From contig NZ_SZQF01000002.1 of NCBI RefSeq assembly GCF_005869935.1, positions 124,001 through 188,000 on the forward strand: DNA of 64,000 nucleotides, written 5' to 3'. The position numbers and the translations under genes were made by a program. Every line of letters begins with the position of its first letter. Position 1 is the first letter of the stretch. The notes beneath the pieces are model-generated. The model did no database searches, was not told the DNA's origin, and saw only the letters and a program-made list of their open reading frames with translations. Source of the DNA: Winogradskyella algicola (lineage in GTDB: Bacteria; Bacteroidota; Bacteroidia; Flavobacteriales; Flavobacteriaceae). Below, piece after piece: positions 51,751 through 62,115 of this stretch.

Positions 51751-51778
51751 AAAACGCCCACTTAATAAGTGAGCGTTT
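51751..51778 (-). terminator. Rho-independent terminator of the gldKLMN operon
   Basis: Stem AAAACGCCCACTTA/TAAGTGAGCGTTTT (one mismatch) followed on the minus strand by a T-run. It lies 20 bp after the gldN stop. Confidence 0.85.
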
Positions 51779-51798
51779 TCTTTTATATTTTAGAGTTA

Positions 51799-52707
51799 TT
51801 AGTAACTCCACATATCTTGTTCAAAATCTCTGATCTTATCTTTGATACGCTCAGATTCTAGTAATTGCATTAGAGCATTTTCAGCAACGTACTCTTTTAC
51901 TTCTCTGTCACCATAAACATTCTCTTCCTTGTAGATAACTCCGTGGAAACGACGACTGTTAAGTAAGTGATCAAAAGAAATTGGCGAAGCACTATTATCG
52001 TTGTTAAAGGCCTTTGCTTCGTGTAAAATATCTCTTACTTCTGGATAAAAAACCCAAAACATTGGTATTGGTTCGCTATTTTCAGAATCTTCTGAATCTA
52101 TAAAGTTAACATCTGGTGCTGCTGGTGCAATACCTAAAATACGATATTTTAGCTCACCTTGACGTTTATCAAAATACCAAAGACCTTTAATTAAATATGA
52201 ATTAATATCCGCTGCTTCAATATTTCTTTCAATAATATATTCTTCAGGAATTTCATCTTCACCAACACCATTCTCGTTCATATATCTAATACCAGCATCT
52301 GTTATTTTACGCATACTGAGTGACGCTTCCATATCTTTTAATGTACGCTCTTCAGTGAAATACGAATCGCCATATACTTTAGAGATCATTCCACTATCTA
52401 GGTTTTCCTTTAAAACCTGATACAAAGACTTACGATCATCACCTAAATTACCTTCAACAGGGAAGTAAAGTGGAAAGTTAACACGTTCATCTAATACAAC
52501 TTTCTCCCAAATCATTTTTGAGAATAAGATGTCTCTATCACCTACATAACCATATTCTAATGGTTTATCATTATCTAACAGTAATTCGGCTTCTGTCTTC
52601 ATACCTATTTCTTCAGGTATTTTTGCATTTAGGATATTTGCTTGAGCAAATAAACTATTTGCAGCTAACACAATGAATCCTGTACATAAAAAGCTTTTAA
52701 ATTTCAT
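51799..52707 (-). CDS. gldN: GldN, gliding motility / type IX secretion protein
   Basis: A 302-residue exported protein (signal peptide MKFKSFLCTGFIVLAANSLF, cut after FA-Q). Conserved features are IPEEIGMKTEAELLLDNDKP, GYVGDRDILFSKMIWEKVVL and INFPLYFPVEGN-like strands (NFPLYFPVEGNLGDDRKSL). GldN forms a ring with GldK in the T9SS core at the periplasmic side of the outer membrane. It is the last gene of the gldK-L-M-N operon; length agrees with the family. Confidence 0.95.
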   Translation of the reverse strand: MKFKSFLCTGFIVLAANSLFAQANILNAKIPEEIGMKTEAELLLDNDKPLEYGYVGDRDILFSKMIWEKVVLDERVNFPLYFPVEGNLGDDRKSLYQVLKENLDSGMISKVYGDSYFTEERTLKDMEASLSMRKITDAGIRYMNENGVGEDEIPEEYIIERNIEAADINSYLIKGLWYFDKRQGELKYRILGIAPAAPDVNFIDSEDSENSEPIPMFWVFYPEVRDILHEAKAFNNDNSASPISFDHLLNSRRFHGVIYKEENVYGDREVKEYVAENALMQLLESERIKDKIRDFEQDMWSY

Positions 52708-52783
52708 CTTACTAATTAATTTGGGTTTTCTTAAACTCTATCTAAAGTTTTACAACTATATATAATTTAATCCTTTTTTGGGA

Positions 52784-54367
52784 TTAGTTACTTGTAACTT
52801 CTACTACTACAGGTGAAACGTTCTGCAATCTATACTTTGAATTACCTTGTATTTTAGCATTGATATCAAAGATTGTAATATTGTCACCTCTACGTGCTTT
52901 TTTAATAGCAGCTTTAGCTTGTGCATTCATTTTAGTTCCTGCAACATTTACAGTTGGTTGCCCTGGAACTTTAATTTTAAATGATGTCACTTGAATTGGT
53001 AAATCAAAAACAAAATCTTTTAACTCTGCTCCTACTGTACCTATTTCAACGTTACGTTTAGGCAACTTCACAACACCTGTCTGACCAGCTATAACACCTG
53101 TTGGTGCAGGAATATCTTTAATTCTAAATGTTTTACGGTCACTTACTCTAGAACCATCATCTAAAGTGCCGGTAACATTGATAGTTACTTCTTTACCAGA
53201 ACCTGGATTCATAACATATTTACCTTGACCTACAGGTTTTAATCCTATTCCGCTAGCTTGTACTTTGTTATCAGCAATACCTGCAAATGAAATAGTCATT
53301 GGGTTAGCAACACCACGATATACAACATTCATCTTATCCGCAGAAATTGTAGCAGAGTTTGGTCTTGGTACAACCACATACTTTCCACTGAAATCAATAG
53401 GTAATTCTTCACCCTTTTCTAAGAACGTAAATTGTCCTTTAATATCATGCTCACCAACGTTACCTACAGTAAACTCAATTCTAGCAGCACCTGTAGAGTC
53501 AATTGCACCTTCTCTGTTCATATCTAAATCCGTATCACCAACCTTTAATTTTGTTGGAGTTACATTAGCATACTTACCTAAAACTACAGAACCAGTAAAC
53601 TTCTCACCAGCGAAAAATGCATTCTTATCTGGTATAACGATAGCTGTATAGTTCTTTAAAGATGTAGCTTCATCAACTGTATTTCCTAAAAACACATTGT
53701 ATAGGTTTGCTTCAGTTGCTTTGATATCGTTTTGCATTGCAGTAAGCTTTGTGTAAGAAGCTACAGCTGGAAATCCTTTAAAGTTGTAATCTAACCAACT
53801 TTGTTTCTTACCATCTTTATTAGTTACTTCTGAAGTACTAAAACGACGCTCTAAATTTTCTTTAGCTGGATTGTAAGCAACATCATCACCTAACAATTCA
53901 TTGATATCAGCCTTGTATTTATTAATTCTCTCTACGAAAGCCTGACCTGCTTTTGTCATACGGTCACCTGTAAACCAGTGCTCATCTAAAGCATCTCCTT
54001 TGTCCATCTCTTCAGCTGGTAAGCCACCTTGCTCAGCAAATTTAGCCGCATAATTTCCTTTGTCTAAGATCATTTTCTTTTGACCTTCTAAATACGTGAA
54101 GAATTCATTAGAAATAGAACTTACCTTTTGGGCATTATTAAAAGCAACACCAAAGTCTTTAGGTTTTTCCTCAGCTTGCTTCTCAAGACCTTTTAAAAGG
54201 TTTGTATTAGATGCAACTGCTAGTTCGTTTGCATTTTCGAATTTGGTATTAAATAAGCTAAACGCAGATAGTATCTCTTTACTTGTAGTCATTGCAATCA
54301 TAGCAATAAATACTAAGTACATTAAGTTAATCATTTTCTGCCTTGCAGATAATTTTCCTCCTGCCAT
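52784..54367 (-). CDS. gldM: GldM, T9SS motor periplasmic shaft protein
   Basis: A 527-residue protein: one N-terminal transmembrane helix (about 12-33, INLMYLVFIAMIAMTTSKEI), then a helical D1 domain (about 40-210) and three beta domains (about 225-527). The start MAGGKLSARQKMINLMYLVF is highly conserved. GldM sits in the GldL motor and turns the GldKN ring to power secretion and gliding. It lies 50 bp after gldL. Confidence 0.95.
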   Translation of the reverse strand: MAGGKLSARQKMINLMYLVFIAMIAMTTSKEILSAFSLFNTKFENANELAVASNTNLLKGLEKQAEEKPKDFGVAFNNAQKVSSISNEFFTYLEGQKKMILDKGNYAAKFAEQGGLPAEEMDKGDALDEHWFTGDRMTKAGQAFVERINKYKADINELLGDDVAYNPAKENLERRFSTSEVTNKDGKKQSWLDYNFKGFPAVASYTKLTAMQNDIKATEANLYNVFLGNTVDEATSLKNYTAIVIPDKNAFFAGEKFTGSVVLGKYANVTPTKLKVGDTDLDMNREGAIDSTGAARIEFTVGNVGEHDIKGQFTFLEKGEELPIDFSGKYVVVPRPNSATISADKMNVVYRGVANPMTISFAGIADNKVQASGIGLKPVGQGKYVMNPGSGKEVTINVTGTLDDGSRVSDRKTFRIKDIPAPTGVIAGQTGVVKLPKRNVEIGTVGAELKDFVFDLPIQVTSFKIKVPGQPTVNVAGTKMNAQAKAAIKKARRGDNITIFDINAKIQGNSKYRLQNVSPVVVEVTSN

Positions 54368-54417
54368 TGTAAATTAGTTTTTAAATGTTAATTAATTAAA
54401 TTGATTATAAAAACTAA

Positions 54418-55050
54418 TTAGTTTTTGTTCATTGCAGATAACATTCCACCGTAAACACCATTTAATGATGATAGGTTTGATGCTAAAGATGCCATTTGCT
54501 CTTTTAATTTCTGTGCATTTTCTACAGCTTCTTCGTTGATTGCAGCTTGACGATTTGCACTTTCCATTTGTACTTTGTAAAGGCTGTTTAAAGACTCCAT
54601 CTGAGCTGCTGCTAAAGACATTTCTTCGCTATATTTCTTTTGAGCTGCCATTGAATCTACAGTTGGGCTGATACCCTTAGCTGCACCCTCAAAGTTTTTA
54701 ATGCTATTTCCTAAGCTTGCCATTAATTCTCCATCAATTTTAGCTTCTTTTAATAAGTTATCTAATTTTTTAGATAATAATCCTTCAGCATCTTTTGGTT
54801 CTTCTTTTTTCTTTTTTCCTAATGATTGACCACCAGCTAATTCTGGATATACTAGAGACCAATCTAAATCCGCTTGTTGTCTCTCAAAAGCTGAGTATAT
54901 GAATACTAAGGCTTCAACAACCATACCTATTGTTAAGATCTCTGAACCGAAAGGCCAGTGCTGAATTTTAAATAATGCTCCAACGATTACGATTGCTGCT
55001 CCTAATCCGTAGATCATGTTAGTGATTGTAATTTTACCTTTTTGTGCCAT
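54418..55050 (-). CDS. gldL: GldL, T9SS motor membrane protein
   Basis: The 210-residue product has two transmembrane helices (about 12-30 and 38-55, NMIYGLGAAIVIVGALFKI and ILTIGMVVEALVFIYSAF). The conserved KIQHWPFG is followed by Glu49 within the second helix region, the family's proton-coupling Glu. A cytoplasmic helical tail completes it. With GldM it forms the proton-driven motor. It starts 86 bp downstream of gldK. Confidence 0.95.
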   Translation of the reverse strand: MAQKGKITITNMIYGLGAAIVIVGALFKIQHWPFGSEILTIGMVVEALVFIYSAFERQQADLDWSLVYPELAGGQSLGKKKKEEPKDAEGLLSKKLDNLLKEAKIDGELMASLGNSIKNFEGAAKGISPTVDSMAAQKKYSEEMSLAAAQMESLNSLYKVQMESANRQAAINEEAVENAQKLKEQMASLASNLSSLNGVYGGMLSAMNKN

Positions 55051-55135
55051 AATTTGTTTAGTTTTTTTAGTTTAAGTTAAATGGATGATAACTTAAGTAG
55101 GTTAATTTAATTTGGGTTATTGTTTTAATTTTGTT

Positions 55136-56488
55136 TTAGTTAGTTGCTGCATTCTTGGTTACCTCAGTTCCCATGTAATCTTGTACAGTTCTAAAACCTA
55201 TATAACTTCTTGCTGAGTCCGCATACTCATAATCTCTAGAACTTACTTGTAAAAAGTAAGCAACATCTTTCCATGAACCTCCTCTTACTACTTTACGAGA
55301 GTTTTCTGGATCATTAACATTAGGATTAATTGTAGATGAAAATTCGTATGAAGCAGGATCGTAAGAACCGTTAACCCATTCTGAAACATTACCTGCCATG
55401 TTATATAAGTTGAAATCATTTGGATCATAAGCATCTGCTTCTACAGTATATAATGCTTGGTCAGCTGCATAATCACCTCTTAATGGTTTAAAGTTTGCCA
55501 TAAAGCAACCTCTATCATTTTTAGTGTAAGGTCCACCCCAAGGATATGAAGCTCCTTGTAATCCTCCACGAGCAGCATATTCCCATTCTGCCTCTGATGG
55601 TAATCTGTATGAATTTATAGGCTGTCTTCCTTTACTCTTTTGGTAACCATTGTGATATAGTGTTCTCCACTGACAAAACGCTTGCGCTTGTTTCCATGAT
55701 ACGCCAACAACAGGATAATCACCGTAAGCATCGTGCCAGAAATAATCATTATGCATTGGTTCGTTGTATGAATAAGCGAAATCTCTAATCCAAGCTGTAG
55801 TATCTGGATACACCTCTACTTCTTCCTGTTCAATAACCTCAGAACGCTTAAGACTTCTATCTTTAGCTGCCTTAGCTATGTCCATGTATGTATATTGAAA
55901 TTTGAATTGCTTTACATCCCAAGTTCTTTGACCATTATAAGATTCTTCTAATGGTAAGTACATACCATCCATAACCTCTGCATACAATTCATCTGGATAA
56001 TCGTCAGTATCGAAAATTAAATCGACATCGTGATTAATTTTTCTCTGCTCATTACCATATGTATTCTGCATGTAACTTTCGTAAGCATTTAACTCTTCTG
56101 GATTAGCATCTAAATAAGCAAACTCACCGATGTCACCATTACCTGGAGTTTTACCTTCTAAGTCAGCCATTTCAGCTAAATTAAGTCTAAGAATAGAATC
56201 TCGTACCCAAAAAACGAACTGTCTGTACTCGCTATTTGTAATCTCAGTTTCGTCCATATAAAAAGCACGTACTGTAGCCGTTTTTGTCGGAGCATCTTTT
56301 ACACCAGCGATATCATCGTCTGATTTACCCATAATAAAAGCGCCACCAGGTACTAAAGTCATACCGTAAGGCTTTTCTGGATGCCATTTTTTACCTTTAA
56401 CACCTACTAATTGTCCGCGGTCTCCAGAATTACAACTGGCAACCAAAACCAATACAGCGGTAAGTAAAATAAATCTCTTAATATTCAT
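55136..56488 (-). CDS. gldK: GldK, T9SS outer-membrane lipoprotein with FGE-sulfatase fold
   Basis: A 450-residue lipoprotein: MNIKRFILLTAVLVLVASC with lipobox Cys19. The mature part has the formylglycine-generating-enzyme fold: KPYGMTLVPGGAFIMGKSDD at the start, YPVVGVSWKQAQAFCQWRTL and YRLPSEAEWEYAARGG in the middle, and VVRGGSWKD and YIGFRTV near the end. The fold is structural here, not enzymatic. GldK forms the large ring of T9SS with GldN. It is the first gene of the operon. Confidence 0.95.
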   Translation of the reverse strand: MNIKRFILLTAVLVLVASCNSGDRGQLVGVKGKKWHPEKPYGMTLVPGGAFIMGKSDDDIAGVKDAPTKTATVRAFYMDETEITNSEYRQFVFWVRDSILRLNLAEMADLEGKTPGNGDIGEFAYLDANPEELNAYESYMQNTYGNEQRKINHDVDLIFDTDDYPDELYAEVMDGMYLPLEESYNGQRTWDVKQFKFQYTYMDIAKAAKDRSLKRSEVIEQEEVEVYPDTTAWIRDFAYSYNEPMHNDYFWHDAYGDYPVVGVSWKQAQAFCQWRTLYHNGYQKSKGRQPINSYRLPSEAEWEYAARGGLQGASYPWGGPYTKNDRGCFMANFKPLRGDYAADQALYTVEADAYDPNDFNLYNMAGNVSEWVNGSYDPASYEFSSTINPNVNDPENSRKVVRGGSWKDVAYFLQVSSRDYEYADSARSYIGFRTVQDYMGTEVTKNAATN

Positions 56489-56530
56489 AGTAACTCGAGG
56501 TTAAATTAGTCGTCCTTAATTTTAAGGTCG

Positions 56531-56561
56531 TAAACATATTTATATATTTTCTAAAAAACAA
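56531..56561 (-). promoter_or_regulatory. Predicted gldKLMN promoter
   Basis: On the minus strand TTG (56561-56559), 20-bp gap, TATGTTTA (56538-56531), one base from TAnnTTTG. The ATG of gldK lies 43 bp downstream. Confidence 0.5.
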
Positions 56562-56648
56562 CTTTTTTCGATTTTTTTTTGCATTTCGTCCTTAAAAAAT
56601 GCATTTCATCGATAGTTTAAATGTTAAATTATCGACTAAGTGCCCTTT

Positions 56649-57815
56649 TTAAAAGCTGTTCTTCCTATAGGCTTTATACCAACGTTCAGGTATTTCACCC
56701 TGAGTAGCAAGCACATAATCGGCATGCATGCATGGTAATAACGTGTGCTTTTTTAATTTATTATTAACATCTGGTAAAAAAGGAATTTCTATCCACCAAC
56801 GTCCAGTTTTTAAGCTTTTGTAAAATATGAGTTCGTCGTCTTCAACTAAAACATTGTATTTCTGAAACTCATTTTCATTGTTAAAATTGTCATCTTTCAC
56901 CCTACAATTTACTCCTTCTATAAAATACCATATCATTTGAGCTATTAACATAGAAGAAGCAGAATCATTTTTAGAATTACTGTATTCATAAATCCCAAAT
57001 GAAGACACTTTATTACTTATACCAGCATACCGAGTAATTGCACAAATTTCTTTTCCAGAAAATCCATTAGGTGAATACTTTAAACTATCACTTACCTCAG
57101 CAGCTCTTATAGATTTTAAATCAATAGAAACTATATGAGCATCTCTTAATAAAGGTTCAACCTTATTTATATCACCAGATATTTCGCCTAAACGGTGAGA
57201 TTCAAAGTACAACTTCTCCATAAGATCTATTTCCTCTTGAGAATTAAAGTATGTTTGATAGCCTATTGCCGAATAATTAAAAAGGTTATAAGGCTCTTCA
57301 ACAATAATCTTCCCTACATAACTATTATTTTTAATTGGCAAATTAGCATCTCCTAAATCGAAGTTAGTGTCTACATTGACAATATTAACCATTGGCATTA
57401 AATCATCATATGCACGATAATTAGCATAGGTTAAATCTTGACTTCCCCCTATTATTATCGGAATAATATTTTTTTCTACCAAGACATTGATTGCGGTACG
57501 GATAGCAAAGTAGGTGTCTTCTACAGATTCGCCTGGCAATATATCACCAAGGTCTGCAATAGTTGAACTCCAATTTCCCGGGAATAGTGTATAAAGTGTT
57601 TTCCTAACAGTATCAAAATTAATATCAACACCTATATAGTTGACATCATTTCTATTTTCCAGAACTCCGATGATTGCTAATTGAACATCATCTAAATCTG
57701 GGATACCATTTTGCTTTGAGTGAATTTTGATTTTTTTTCCGAGCGCTTGCTGCGCTAATAGTTCTGAGTGAGCTAAAACCGCATCTGAAACAGGCGTTAG
57801 AAAATTAAAATTCAT
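56649..57815 (-). CDS. Arginase/formimidoylglutamase-fold protein with degenerate metal site
   Basis: A 388-residue protein with the ureohydrolase layout. Positions that bind the two Mn ions in active enzymes are altered: the GGDHS motif reads IIIGGSQDLTYANY, the DAHxD motif reads VNVDTNFDLGDA, and the SxDxDxxDP motif reads VSIDLKSIRAAE. Most canonical His and Asp ligands are lost, so it is probably a non-catalytic relative. Its conserved place between topA and gldK in Flavobacteria suggests a role linked to gliding/T9SS. The gene is 6 bp before topA's stop on the same strand. Confidence 0.75.
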   Translation of the reverse strand: MNFNFLTPVSDAVLAHSELLAQQALGKKIKIHSKQNGIPDLDDVQLAIIGVLENRNDVNYIGVDINFDTVRKTLYTLFPGNWSSTIADLGDILPGESVEDTYFAIRTAINVLVEKNIIPIIIGGSQDLTYANYRAYDDLMPMVNIVNVDTNFDLGDANLPIKNNSYVGKIIVEEPYNLFNYSAIGYQTYFNSQEEIDLMEKLYFESHRLGEISGDINKVEPLLRDAHIVSIDLKSIRAAEVSDSLKYSPNGFSGKEICAITRYAGISNKVSSFGIYEYSNSKNDSASSMLIAQMIWYFIEGVNCRVKDDNFNNENEFQKYNVLVEDDELIFYKSLKTGRWWIEIPFLPDVNNKLKKHTLLPCMHADYVLATQGEIPERWYKAYRKNSF

Positions 57816-57821
57816 AAAGTA

Positions 57822-60329
57822 TTACTTCTTTTTGGTGGTCGTTTTCTTCTTTGTGGTTTTTCTGGTTTTCTTTTTGGGAGCATTTTTTTCTAGAATAGCT
57901 TTTGCTTCTTCTAAGGTCATATCAGACACATCTACTGTTTTAGCTAGCTCAACTTTCTGCTTGCCTTTTATAACATTATGTCTTCCCCAACGTGCTTTTT
58001 CTACTCTAATACCTTCATCTTCCCAAACATGAATAAGTTTATCTTTTTCTTTTTGGATTTTATTCTCGATCAAAGTTACAATGTCTTCGTCAGATAAATT
58101 ATCCCAATCGTATTTTTTATTCACATTTATGAACATATTGTTCCATTTAATAAATGGGCCAAAGCGCCCTTTGCCTTTTGTAACTTCTAAACCTTGATAC
58201 GTATATATAGGAGCATCTGCTTTTTCTTTCTCCTTAATATATACTATAGCTTCATCTAATTCTACACTTAATGGATCAACTCCCTTTGGTAACGAGACAA
58301 ACTTCTTACCGTATCTAACATAAGGGCCAAATCGTCCGTTATTCACCTCAACTTCATCATCTTTATAATGACCTAAAGCTTTTGGAAGCTTGAACAAATC
58401 CATAGCCTCTTCATAGGTAATAGTATTAAGTTGTTGGTCTGGTGATAAGCTGGCAAACTGAGGTTTCTCTTCATCATCTACAGTACCAATTTGTACCATA
58501 GGACCAAACTTACCTAAACGTACACTTACCTGACGACCTGTTTTTGGATCAGTACCAAGAATACGCTCTCCCGTTTCACGCTCAGCATTTTCCTGAACAT
58601 CTTCAACCTGAGGATGAAAACCTTTATAGAAATCTTTCATCATTGCTTTCCAATCTTCTTTACCTTCTGCAATATCATCAAAACTTTCTTCTACCCTTGC
58701 CGTAAAATTATAATCTAAAATACTTTCAAAATGATTTACCAAGAAGTCAGTAACAATAAAACCAACATCTGTTGGCACCAATTTACCTTTATTAGAACCT
58801 ACTTTTTCTGTAAGATTCTTTTCTTTAATACTTTGGTTTGAAAAGACTAATTGTTTGTAGGCTCTTTCATCCCCTTCATGAGTCCCTTTTTCTATATAAT
58901 TTCTATTCTGAATTGTAGAAATTGTTGGTGCGTATGTCGATGGTCTACCAATACCTAATTCCTCTAACTGCTTCACTAACGATGCTTCCGTAAATCTTGA
59001 AGGAGGTCTGGTAAAACGTTGTGTTGCCGTAATATAATTATTAGACAACGCTTCACCTACTTTTAAATCTGGTAAAATTCCATCTTGTTCAGCGTCTTCG
59101 TCATCTGTACCTTCTAGGTATACTTTTAAAAATCCATCAAAGGTTATGATTTCTCCATTAGCAGAGAATTGCTCACCTACTTTATTAGAACTATTAATTT
59201 GAATTTTTAAGTTAGTGCGCTCTAGTTTAGCCTCACTCATTTGCGATGCAATCGTACGCTTCCAAATTAAATCGTAAAGTCGTGCTTGATCGCGTTCTAC
59301 ATTTACTGAATGATTAGAAAAATCTGTTGGTCTTATTGCTTCGTGAGCTTCTTGAGCACCTTTAGATTTTCCTTTGTAATTTCTTGGTTTGCTATATTCT
59401 GATCCATAAGCTGAGACAATCTCTTTCTCAGCTCCTTGTCTTGCCTCATCAGATAGATTAACACTATCTGTTCTCATATATGTTATAAGACCAGCCTCGT
59501 ATAAACGCTGAGCATTGCTCATAGTTCTACTTACAGAAAACCCTAATTTTCTGGATGCTTCCTGCTGCAATGTAGATGTTGTAAAAGGTGCTGCAGGTGA
59601 TTTTTTTGCTGGCTTTTTTTGTAGGTCAGCTACTTGATAAGTAGCTCCTTTATTATTATTTAAAAATTCTAAAGCCTCTTCTTCTGAACCAAAGTTCTTT
59701 GGTAATTTAGCTTTAAATGATTTCCCGTCCTCTGATGTAAATTCCGCATCTACTCTGTAAGATGCTTCTGGATTAAAGTCTTGTATTTCGCGCTCACGCT
59801 CAACAATAAGCCTTACAGATACAGACTGTACTCTACCTGCTGATAAACCTCCTTTAACTTTTCGCCATAAAACCGGAGACAATTCATAACCAACAATACG
59901 ATCTAGAACACGTCTAGCTTGCTGTGCATCTACTAAGTTATAATCTATGCCACGAGGATTCTCAATGGCCTTATTTATTGCACTTTTTGTAATCTCATGA
60001 AAAACAATACGCTTCGTCTTTTCTTTATCTAAATCTAGCGCTTCTGCCAAGTGCCACGCAATTGCTTCTCCCTCACGATCCTCATCACTGGCCAGCCAAA
60101 CCATTTCGGCTTTTTTAGCTAACTCTTTCAGTTTCTTTACTACGTCTCGTTTATCTTTAGACACTTTATATTTTGGCTCAAAATCTCCCTCTACATCAAC
60201 TCCCAACTCTTTTGAAGGCAAGTCTGAAATGTGTCCAAAACTAGACTCTACTTTGTAATCTTTTCCTAAAAATTTTTCTATGGTTTTGGCCTTTGCTGGA
60301 GACTCAACAATAACTAGATTCTTCGGCAT
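57822..60329 (-). CDS. topA: DNA topoisomerase I (type IA)
   Basis: An 835-residue enzyme. The Toprim domain (1-130) has LVIVESPAKAKTIEKFLG with Glu9 and the acidic SDEDREGEAIAWHL triad. The active-site Tyr284 lies in LITYMRTDSVNLSD. C-terminal topoisomerase repeats (for example LGKFGPMVQIG, FGPYVRYGKKFVSLP, FGPFIKWNNMFINV) replace zinc fingers, and the tail is Lys-rich. It relaxes negatively supercoiled DNA. A perfect -7 box (TACATTTG) lies upstream. It is followed by the arginase-fold gene. Confidence 0.98.
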   Translation of the reverse strand: MPKNLVIVESPAKAKTIEKFLGKDYKVESSFGHISDLPSKELGVDVEGDFEPKYKVSKDKRDVVKKLKELAKKAEMVWLASDEDREGEAIAWHLAEALDLDKEKTKRIVFHEITKSAINKAIENPRGIDYNLVDAQQARRVLDRIVGYELSPVLWRKVKGGLSAGRVQSVSVRLIVEREREIQDFNPEASYRVDAEFTSEDGKSFKAKLPKNFGSEEEALEFLNNNKGATYQVADLQKKPAKKSPAAPFTTSTLQQEASRKLGFSVSRTMSNAQRLYEAGLITYMRTDSVNLSDEARQGAEKEIVSAYGSEYSKPRNYKGKSKGAQEAHEAIRPTDFSNHSVNVERDQARLYDLIWKRTIASQMSEAKLERTNLKIQINSSNKVGEQFSANGEIITFDGFLKVYLEGTDDEDAEQDGILPDLKVGEALSNNYITATQRFTRPPSRFTEASLVKQLEELGIGRPSTYAPTISTIQNRNYIEKGTHEGDERAYKQLVFSNQSIKEKNLTEKVGSNKGKLVPTDVGFIVTDFLVNHFESILDYNFTARVEESFDDIAEGKEDWKAMMKDFYKGFHPQVEDVQENAERETGERILGTDPKTGRQVSVRLGKFGPMVQIGTVDDEEKPQFASLSPDQQLNTITYEEAMDLFKLPKALGHYKDDEVEVNNGRFGPYVRYGKKFVSLPKGVDPLSVELDEAIVYIKEKEKADAPIYTYQGLEVTKGKGRFGPFIKWNNMFINVNKKYDWDNLSDEDIVTLIENKIQKEKDKLIHVWEDEGIRVEKARWGRHNVIKGKQKVELAKTVDVSDMTLEEAKAILEKNAPKKKTRKTTKKKTTTKKK

Positions 60330-60349
60330 TATTTAATTTTTTGAGGTTA

Positions 60350-60357
60350 CAAATGTA
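60350..60357 (-). promoter_or_regulatory. -7 box TACATTTG of topA
   Basis: On the minus strand a perfect TAnnTTTG at 60357-60350, 21 bp before the ATG. A TTG lies about 16 bp upstream. The 326-bp gap to miaB also holds the miaB promoter and nothing else that I can name. Confidence 0.55.
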
Positions 60358-60567
60358 TGTGAAAATAAATTTACAATCCTAATTTGGTATTAAATACCAT
60401 ACTTTTTATCTCAGACACACAACATATAAATAGTGAATAAAAAAGATAATTATGAGACTGACATTTAACATTTCAATTCTTTTAAATATTCCTTTAAAGA
60501 AAAGAAACAGCATGAAATAAATTTGAATATTCAGAGAATATTAATTGCAAAACAATTATCTGCCAGA

Positions 60568-60599
60568 TTGTCAGAATACATAAATTAATCCTATCTTTG
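60568..60599 (+). promoter_or_regulatory. Predicted miaB promoter
   Basis: TTG at 60568-60570, 21-bp gap, TATCTTTG at 60592-60599 (perfect -7 box). The predicted start is near 60606, before both candidate ATGs. Confidence 0.6.
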
Positions 60600-60655
60600 C
60601 ACACTTATTGTCAATTGAAACTAGAAATTGCGATTCCCTAATCATGGGAAATATT

Positions 60656-62104
60656 ATGGAAAAAATAATCGACGAAAACAAACAAGGTAAAGCCTTGGTA
60701 TTAGACCAAAAAGATAGTAATACTAAAAAGCTATTTATAGAAAGTTATGGTTGCCAGATGAATTTTAGCGATAGCGAAATCGTAGCTTCTATCTTGTCTG
60801 AACAAGGATACAACACAACCCAAAACCTTGAAGATGCTGATTTAGTTTTGGTAAACACTTGCTCTATCAGAGACAAAGCTGAGCAAACTGTTAGAAAACG
60901 CCTTAAGTATTACGATAAGGTAAAAGATAAAAACCCTAGCATGAAGGTTGGTGTATTGGGTTGTATGGCAGAGCGTCTAAAAACAAAATTCTTAGAAGAA
61001 GAAAAAATTGTTGATTTGGTCGTTGGACCTGATGCTTATAAGGATATACCTAATTTACTTAGCGAAGTAGAAGAAGGTAGAGAAGCCATTAATGTTATTT
61101 TATCTAAGGAGGAAACTTATGGAGATATTTCGCCTGTACGTCTTAACAGTAATGGTGTTAGTGCATTTGTTTCAATTACACGTGGTTGCGATAACATGTG
61201 TACTTTTTGCGTAGTCCCTTTTACCAGAGGAAGAGAGCGTAGTAGAGACCCTCAAAGCATCATTGAAGAAGTAAACGATTTATGGAATAAAGGCTATAAA
61301 GAAGTTACGCTTTTAGGACAAAACGTTGATAGCTATTTATGGTACGGAGGTGGACTTAAAAAGGATTTTGAGAAAGCGTCAGAATTGCAAAAAGCAACAG
61401 CTGTAAACTTCGCCAAGCTATTAGAATTATGTTCCAAAGCACAGCCAAAGATGCGTTTTAGATTCTCTACATCTAATCCTCAGGATATGACTTTAGATGT
61501 TATAGAAACCATGGCGAAGTATGAAAATATATGCAATTACATCCATCTTCCGGTACAAAGTGGCAGCAACCGTATTCTCAAAGAAATGAATCGTCTTCAT
61601 ACGCGCGAAGAATATTTTGAACTCATCGATAATATTCGTCGCATCATACCAGATGTAGCCATTAGTCAGGATATGATTGCTGGTTTCCCAACCGAAACAG
61701 AAGAAGATCATCAAGATACTCTAACCTTAATGGACTATGTAAAATACGATTACGGTTTTATGTTTGCGTACTCTGAGCGCCCTGGTACACTTGCGGGCAG
61801 AAAAATGGAAGATGACGTACCTGCTGATGTTAAACAACGACGCCTTAACGAAATACAAGCCTTACAACGTAGACATAGCTTATACAGAACCCAGCAGCAT
61901 GTTGGTAAAGTAGAAGAAATTCTTATTGAAAAGTCTTCTAAAAAATCAGACCAACACTGGTCTGGCAGAAACAGTCAGAATATGGTTGCCGTGTTTCCAA
62001 AAGAACATTATAAACCTGGTGATTTCGTAATGGTGAAAATTTTAGACTGTACAAGCGCTACACTTATTGGTGAAGCTGTGGGTTATTCAAAAAACAACTC
62101 TTAA
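60656..62104 (+). CDS. miaB: tRNA-2-methylthio-N6-isopentenyladenosine37 synthase MiaB
   Basis: The product (482 residues from the ATG at 60656) has the UPF0004 N-terminal domain with Cys in [25 protein letters not shown] and [11 protein letters not shown], the radical-SAM core with [20 protein letters not shown] (CxxxCxxC), and a C-terminal TRAM domain (about 415-480). It inserts sulfur and a methyl group into i6A37 of tRNA, using two [4Fe-4S] clusters. The ATG at 60644 would add four residues; the TTG at 60608 is unlikely. The following lipoprotein and sigma-54 activator are in the same direction. Confidence 0.97.
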   Translation: MEKIIDENKQGKALVLDQKDSNTKKLFIESYGCQMNFSDSEIVASILSEQGYNTTQNLEDADLVLVNTCSIRDKAEQTVRKRLKYYDKVKDKNPSMKVGVLGCMAERLKTKFLEEEKIVDLVVGPDAYKDIPNLLSEVEEGREAINVILSKEETYGDISPVRLNSNGVSAFVSITRGCDNMCTFCVVPFTRGRERSRDPQSIIEEVNDLWNKGYKEVTLLGQNVDSYLWYGGGLKKDFEKASELQKATAVNFAKLLELCSKAQPKMRFRFSTSNPQDMTLDVIETMAKYENICNYIHLPVQSGSNRILKEMNRLHTREEYFELIDNIRRIIPDVAISQDMIAGFPTETEEDHQDTLTLMDYVKYDYGFMFAYSERPGTLAGRKMEDDVPADVKQRRLNEIQALQRRHSLYRTQQHVGKVEEILIEKSSKKSDQHWSGRNSQNMVAVFPKEHYKPGDFVMVKILDCTSATLIGEAVGYSKNNS

Positions 62105-62115
62105 TTGATTTATTA

